A stretch of DNA of 10,991 nt from Alphaproteobacteria bacterium (GTDB lineage Bacteria; Pseudomonadota; Alphaproteobacteria; Sphingomonadales; Sphingomonadaceae). How positions within the stretch are numbered: position 1 is the stretch's first letter; every line of letters begins with the position of its first letter. Below, in pieces: positions 7,506 to 10,991 of the stretch. The notes below the pieces were generated by a model. That model made no database searches and was not told where the DNA came from. It saw only the letters and a program-made list of their open reading frames with translations. The stretch spans positions 1 through 10,991 of the forward strand of contig JAHJSJ010000337.1 in the NCBI GenBank assembly GCA_018830415.1. The letters are read 5' to 3'. A program made the translations under genes and the position numbers.

Positions 7506-8416
7506 TTGACACCACCGGCGCGATCCGGTCTGGCAGCGGCATGATACCGCACCGCACTGCCCCGATCACCCAGACCTATTCCGTCAATAATATCACGATC
7601 GCCGTGCACCATTGGGCCGCACCGGGCAGCGATCAGCCGCCGTTGATCTTTGCCCATGCCACCGGATTTCACGGGCGGGTGTTTGATGCGATTATCGAAC
7701 AATTCCCCGCGCATCCCGCCTATTCGGTCGATCTGCGCGGGCACGGGCAATCCGGCGGCGGGCCGATCAGCGATTGGCGTCTGGCGGCGAGCGATATTGC
7801 GGAGTTTCTTGGCGCGGCGGGGATCACTGGCGCGATTGGCATCGGCCATTCGATGGGGGCGCACGCCTTGCTGCAGGCAGCCGCCGACCATCCCGGCGTG
7901 TTCGCCCGGCTGGTATTGTTTGATCCGGTGATCTTCGAGCCGGAATTCTACGCTGCGCCGGAGCCGTTGTTTTCCGACGACAATCCCCACCCCGCAATCA
8001 AGCGTAAGCGCGATTTCGCCTCACCCGAAGCGATGATCGAACGGTTTGCGGCGCGCGATCCCTATCGCCTGTTCGACCGCCGCGTTTTCGCCGATTACTG
8101 CCGCCACGGCCTTGCCCCGGCCCCATCGGGTGAGGGGTATGAACTCGCCTGCGCGCCCGAGGTCGAGGCCAGCGTCTATGCCTCGAGCCGCAGCAATGGC
8201 GCGATTCTGGATGCGGCGCGCACGGTCGATATTCCGGTGCTGGTGGTGCGCGCCAAGCAGACCGGCATGGGTGATTTCACAAGCTCTCCGACCTGGCCCG
8301 ATCTTGCCGGAATCCTGCCGCAGGGCACTGATCTCCATCGGCCCGACCGCACCCATTTCCACCCGCTCGAAGACCCGGCGGATGCGGCGCGGATTATTGC
8401 GGAATGGATCGGATAG
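7502..8416 (+). CDS. Alpha/beta fold hydrolase
   Basis: A 304-residue protein of the alpha/beta hydrolase superfamily, without a signal peptide. It shows the HATGFHG oxyanion-hole strand-loop at 52-58, DLRGHGQS at 77-84, the nucleophile elbow GHSMGA with Ser117, and a catalytic histidine near His285 (RTHFHPLEDP). The acid residue is less clear; Asp141 in LFDPV is one possibility. This overall pattern fits esterases, lipases and related C-C or ester hydrolases, and the substrate cannot be read from the sequence. The GTG start at 7502 overlaps the flippase TGA (7503-7505) as GTGA, which suggests coupled translation. ATG 7541 (residue 14) is a plausible alternative and would leave a 35-base gap. 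It is not the S-formylglutathione hydrolase expected near frmA, whose elbow region is GHSMGGHGAL-like. It ends 55 bases from the converging fliS gene. Confidence 0.85.
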   Translation: MIDTTGAIRSGSGMIPHRTAPITQTYSVNNITIAVHHWAAPGSDQPPLIFAHATGFHGRVFDAIIEQFPAHPAYSVDLRGHGQSGGGPISDWRLAASDIAEFLGAAGITGAIGIGHSMGAHALLQAAADHPGVFARLVLFDPVIFEPEFYAAPEPLFSDDNPHPAIKRKRDFASPEAMIERFAARDPYRLFDRRVFADYCRHGLAPAPSGEGYELACAPEVEASVYASSRSNGAILDAARTVDIPVLVVRAKQTGMGDFTSSPTWPDLAGILPQGTDLHRPDRTHFHPLEDPADAARIIAEWIG

Positions 8417-8442
8417 GCGCGCCGGTTTTGCTGATGTTCCGC

Positions 8443-8464
8443 CAATGTTTCACGTGAAACATTG
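8443..8464. promoter_or_regulatory. parS: parS centromere-like site (ParB binding)
   Basis: A perfect 22-base palindrome whose central 16 bases (8446-8461) are TGTTTCACGTGAAACA, identical to the classical bacterial parS consensus. ParB binds this site, loads as a CTP-dependent clamp and spreads; with ParA it segregates the chromosome origin region. It sits in the 55-base gap between two convergent genes (hydrolase on plus, fliS on minus) and so lies outside coding DNA. Known parS sites cluster near the replication origin, which suggests this window is origin-proximal or on a ParABS replicon. No parA or parB gene is visible here. The hairpin has no U-tract, so it is not a standard terminator. 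Confidence 0.92.
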
Positions 8465-8471
8465 CCCGCAA

Positions 8472-8837
8472 TCACCCCGCGGCGGCCAGCACATCCTTGA
8501 TATCGTGCATTATTCGTTCAATCACTCCGCGATCAGGATGTAGGAGATTGGCCCCGATCTCGCTTGCCACCCCGCCATAAAATTGCAGCAGGCTGGCATA
8601 GAGCGGATGGTCCGGCGCGAGTGATTGCGCCAGCCACAAGGTGATGCTTTGCGCCCGCGCCAGAGCCGCGCGAGGGGCACCCTGCGACCGGTCAAGCGCG
8701 GCCAAGGCCTGGCCTAGCGCGGCAATCGCTTCGCCCAGACAGATCCGGGTGAGATCGCCGCTGCCCGATGCCTCGATCCGGGCGTCAAGTTCGACCCGGC
8801 GATAGGCCGCAGCCGGATTGGCTGAGAGCATCTGCAT
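8472..8837 (-). CDS. fliS: Flagellar export chaperone FliS
   Basis: A 121-residue, almost entirely alpha-helical cytosolic protein, the usual size for FliS. FliS binds the C-terminus of newly made flagellin, prevents premature polymerisation and delivers it to the export gate. Family hallmarks are the N-terminal AAAYRRVELDARIEAS region (the usual YxxxxxxTAS pattern), followed by helices ICLGEAIAALGQALAAL, ALARAQSITLWLAQSL and ASLLQFYGGVASEIGANLL. The start is ATG 8837: AGGGAG lies six bases upstream and the stop of fliD is ten bases upstream. The longer frame to 8891 would run into fliD. It is last in the flhB-fliD-fliS order. Divergence from model FliS is high, so the call rests on length, helix pattern and the position after fliD. 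Confidence 0.85.
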   Translation of the reverse strand: MQMLSANPAAAYRRVELDARIEASGSGDLTRICLGEAIAALGQALAALDRSQGAPRAALARAQSITLWLAQSLAPDHPLYASLLQFYGGVASEIGANLLHPDRGVIERIMHDIKDVLAAAG

Positions 8838-8843
8838 GGCCTG

Positions 8844-8849
8844 CTCCCT
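8844..8849 (-). promoter_or_regulatory. fliS ribosome binding site overlapping the fliD stop
   Basis: AGGGAG on the minus strand starts inside the fliD TAG (8850-8848) and lies six bases before the fliS ATG. The arrangement points to translational coupling of fliS to fliD and supports ATG 8837 as the start. Confidence 0.6.
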
Positions 8850-10278
8850 AGTTGTTATCGCGCGGCGCGAAATTCGCCCGGATGAATTCAAGCGTCGATT
8901 GCGAGGCCGCCACGCGGCGCTCGGAGGCGGCGAACTGGCGGGTCAGCCGCTCACGCAGGGCTTCCTGCTGCTCGGCAATCGTCTCGAGCCGTTCATCCGA
9001 ACTGGCGAGCTGCGTTTCAAACCGCCGCAGCGATCCGCCCAGCGAACCGGGATCGCTGACAAGGCTGTTGTCGCGCGCGAACCGGTCAATCGTGGCAAAC
9101 ACGCCCGATGGCCCGACCGTGAACATCGCCGCGACCGCTTCGGCATTGGTTTCAAGCGCCTGATTGAGCCGCGCGTCATCGAGCCGGAATGTGCCATCGC
9201 GGTTGAGCGCAAGGCCCAGATCGCCGAGCGTGCGCGGTTCGCCCGCCGCGGCATCGGGCATCACCACCTGGCTTGCCAACAGCGCCAGATCGCGGCGCAA
9301 TTCGCGCGCGCCGGGATCATTGCCCAGCTGGCCGCCGACCGGCGCGGCCAGTTCGTTGACCTGCGCGACGATATCATTGAGCGCCGCGACGAAATCATTC
9401 ATCACCGCCGAAATCGCATCGGTGTTGCTGGCAAAGCTGAGGCTGGTCGGCGCGCCGGTATTGGTGGCGGTGAGATTGAGGGTGAACCCGCCCGGCAGCC
9501 CGGTGACGCGGTTGGTGGGGCTGGTGATTTCGACCGTATCGAGCAGAAATACCGCATCGCGCGCGGTCGTGCGCAGCTCGCCCGTGTCGCTCGCCGGGTT
9601 CCACAGAAGATTGGCAAGATCGCCCGGCACCGCAGCTGGCGCGGCTGATGCACTCGCCGTTTCGAGCACAAAGCCGCTGGCCGCGCCTTCCGCGCCTTTC
9701 AGCACCAGCTGCGCGCCGCCTGACCCTTGCGCGACATAGGCGCTGATCGCGCCCCCGCTGGCCTGGTTGATCTTGCTGGCAAGGGTGCTCAGCGTATCGT
9801 CGGGGGTGACATCAATGGCCAGCGCATCGCGCGCGCCATCGGCGGTAAACCCGGCCCCGGCAACCGCGCCGAACCGGATGGTAAGCGTGCCTTCACCCAC
9901 CAGCGCATCGCGGCTGGCATAGCTTTTCGATACCAGCGTCTGGGGCTGCGCAAGCTGCGTCACTTCAAGCGAGAAATTGCCGCGCGGGCTTAACCCGGTT
10001 GGCACGGATACCTGCGCCACCGCCGGATTGCCAAGCGCGCCGCGCGGGGCCAGATCGCCGTTGCGGATGCGATCGCCCAGCGCGCTGGCCAGGGTGGTGA
10101 CAGAATTGCGCAGCTGCGCCGCCGCCGAAATCCGCGCTTCCAAGGTGGTCCGGCGGGCTTCCAACGTTCCGCGCTGCACGGCAAAGCTGGCTTCTGAAAT
10201 ATCATTGGCCAGCGACCCGAAATCGATGCCGCTGCCCGCGCCAAGCGCCGCGATGATTGATGAGCCCGAGGTTTCCAT
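8848..10278 (-). CDS. fliD: Flagellar hook-associated protein 2 (filament cap FliD)
   Basis: A 476-residue exported protein that caps the growing filament and promotes flagellin assembly. FliD_N covers about residues 10-110: GAGSGIDFGSLANDI matches the GSGLDxxxLV opening, followed by a coiled helical stretch (LEARRTTLEARISAAAQLRNSVTTL). A beta-rich middle (about 110-290) should form the outer cap domains. FliD_C follows, with NDFVAALNDIVAQVNE, LGDLGLALNRDGTFRLDDARLNQAL and FTVGPSGVFATIDRF. The C-terminal coiled coil (about 410-460, ERLETIAEQQEALRERLTRQF) ends in LEFIRANFA. Length is normal. The start ATG 10278 is the only reasonable one: the frame is closed by the flhB stop 30 bases upstream. 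No Shine-Dalgarno sequence precedes it; the mRNA instead reads TCCTCCTGCGC. It is flanked by flhB upstream and fliS downstream. Confidence 0.95.
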   Translation of the reverse strand: METSGSSIIAALGAGSGIDFGSLANDISEASFAVQRGTLEARRTTLEARISAAAQLRNSVTTLASALGDRIRNGDLAPRGALGNPAVAQVSVPTGLSPRGNFSLEVTQLAQPQTLVSKSYASRDALVGEGTLTIRFGAVAGAGFTADGARDALAIDVTPDDTLSTLASKINQASGGAISAYVAQGSGGAQLVLKGAEGAASGFVLETASASAAPAAVPGDLANLLWNPASDTGELRTTARDAVFLLDTVEITSPTNRVTGLPGGFTLNLTATNTGAPTSLSFASNTDAISAVMNDFVAALNDIVAQVNELAAPVGGQLGNDPGARELRRDLALLASQVVMPDAAAGEPRTLGDLGLALNRDGTFRLDDARLNQALETNAEAVAAMFTVGPSGVFATIDRFARDNSLVSDPGSLGGSLRRFETQLASSDERLETIAEQQEALRERLTRQFAASERRVAASQSTLEFIRANFAPRDNN

Positions 10279-10308
10279 GCGCAGGAGGACGGGTGATTGC
10301 GCGGCGGT

Positions 10309-10991
10309 TTAAGCCTTTCGGGCGACTTTCCCATCGCCATCAAAATGCAATTCGGGCGGCACGTCGATCACCGGGCGGCGCGGGTGCTGGCCGCGTTTCA
10401 ATGCCATCACAAACGCCACCAGCGCGGCGATTGCGACATATAATTCCTCGCGCACCATCTGGTTGGGGCGGGTGGTGAAATAGACCGCGCGCGCCAGTTG
10501 CGGGTATTCGAGCAGCGGCAGGCCTTCCTCGCCCGCGATTTCGCGCATCGCCAGCGCGGTTTCGCCGCGCCCTTTGGCCAGCACCACCGGGGCGGGTGCC
10601 AGCGCCGGATCATAGGTCAGAGCCACCGCGAAATGGAGCGGATTGACGATCACGAACTGCGCTTCCTTCATCGCCTTGGCCACCCCGCCGCGCGCCAGAT
10701 CGCGTTGCCGCTGACGCCGGGCGGATTTCATTTCGGGTGAGCCTTCGGACTGCTTGTTTTCGTCCTTTATTTCCTGCAGGCTCATCTTCAACCGCTTGTT
10801 TCGTTGAAATATTTGCAGCGGGTAATCGATCCCGGCGATCACCAGCAGGCCGATCAGCAGCACCCCGACCAGGCTGCTGATCGCATCCAGTGAAAGGGTG
10901 ATCTGGGTTTCCAGCGGATTGTGGCCGAGCGCCAGCAGGCCTGGCAGGCGGCCCGCCGCCCACCACCACGCGATCCCCCCCAACAGGCCCA
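10309..10991 (-). CDS. flhB: Flagellar biosynthesis protein FlhB, C-terminal part (N-terminus beyond the window)
   Basis: About 227 residues of FlhB, the export-gate protein that switches secretion from rod/hook to filament substrates; the frame is open at the right edge. Visible parts are the last transmembrane helix (SLVGVLLIGLLVIAGIDYPLQIF), the conserved linker (KMSLQEIKDENKQSEGSPEMKS) and the cytoplasmic domain. The autocleavage motif, normally NPTH, reads NPLH here (10644-10633, context QFVIVNPLHFAVALTYD). The Asn and Pro that form the cleaved bond are kept. Cleavage would release a 110-residue C-terminal fragment, the usual size. Conserved downstream residues such as VVLAKGRGETALAMREIA and PLLEYPQLARAVY are present. 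The stop TAA (10311-10309) is in the same frame as fliD, ten sense codons before its ATG. Confidence 0.95.
   Translation of the reverse strand, partial: GLLGGIAWWWAAGRLPGLLALGHNPLETQITLSLDAISSLVGVLLIGLLVIAGIDYPLQIFQRNKRLKMSLQEIKDENKQSEGSPEMKSARRQRQRDLARGGVAKAMKEAQFVIVNPLHFAVALTYDPALAPAPVVLAKGRGETALAMREIAGEEGLPLLEYPQLARAVYFTTRPNQMVREELYVAIAALVAFVMALKRGQHPRRPVIDVPPELHFDGDGKVARKA

Noticed and set aside
7502..8416. Alpha/beta hydrolase as the S-formylglutathione hydrolase partner of frmA
   Set aside because: The GHSMGAHALL elbow resembles GHSMGGHGAL superficially, but the rest (HATGFHG, DLRGHGQS, RTHFHPLED) fits general alpha/beta hydrolases, not the esterase D family, and a flippase separates it from frmA.
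8818..9648. 276-residue open frame on the plus strand opposite fliD
   Set aside because: It has low-complexity Arg/Gly/Ile-rich content without motifs. The minus strand encodes FliD with both family domains.

Overview
The window is high-GC DNA with dense, short-gapped operons, weak Shine-Dalgarno signals and a flagellar flhB-fliD-fliS block. Together with the protein character, this suggests an alphaproteobacterium, most likely of the Sphingomonadales (Erythrobacteraceae- or Sphingomonas-like). That placement is inferred from protein character, not from a marker gene. No rRNA, tRNA, CRISPR array, insertion sequence or phage gene was seen.

Layout from left to right. (1) Minus strand, 1 to about 1289: a transcriptional regulator cut by the left edge. 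It has an OmpR/SARP-type winged helix, a BTAD-like helical region, a TolB-like (COG5616-type) domain and TPRs. (2) Minus strand, 1431-4381: a secreted M1-family zinc aminopeptidase followed by a small secreted DUF6702-like protein. The two overlap by one base, so they form a coupled pair of exported proteins. (3) Plus strand, 4525-5877: a 61-residue cysteine-rich DUF5522-like protein, then the class III alcohol dehydrogenase (glutathione-dependent formaldehyde dehydrogenase). (4) Plus strand, 6003-8416: a polysaccharide flippase of the MOP superfamily, overlapping by 4 bases an alpha/beta hydrolase. (5) Convergent gap, 8417-8471: a perfect ParB-binding parS site. (6) Minus strand, 8472-10991: fliS, fliD and the C-terminal half of flhB, cut by the right edge.

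How the genes work together. FlhB is the substrate-specificity switch of the flagellar export gate. FliD is the filament cap exported through it, and FliS is the flagellin export chaperone. The three read in the order flhB, fliD, fliS with gaps of 30 and 10 bases. FrmA oxidises the formaldehyde-glutathione adduct, but its usual partner, S-formylglutathione hydrolase, is not next to it. The M1 peptidase and its DUF6702 partner probably act in the periplasm.

Most of the window is ordinary. The points most worth a second look are the parS site between convergent genes, the NPLH variant of the FlhB autocleavage motif, the histidine pattern of the DUF6702 protein beside a zinc peptidase, the DUF5522 microprotein in front of frmA, and the membrane-free winged helix/TolB-like/TPR regulator.
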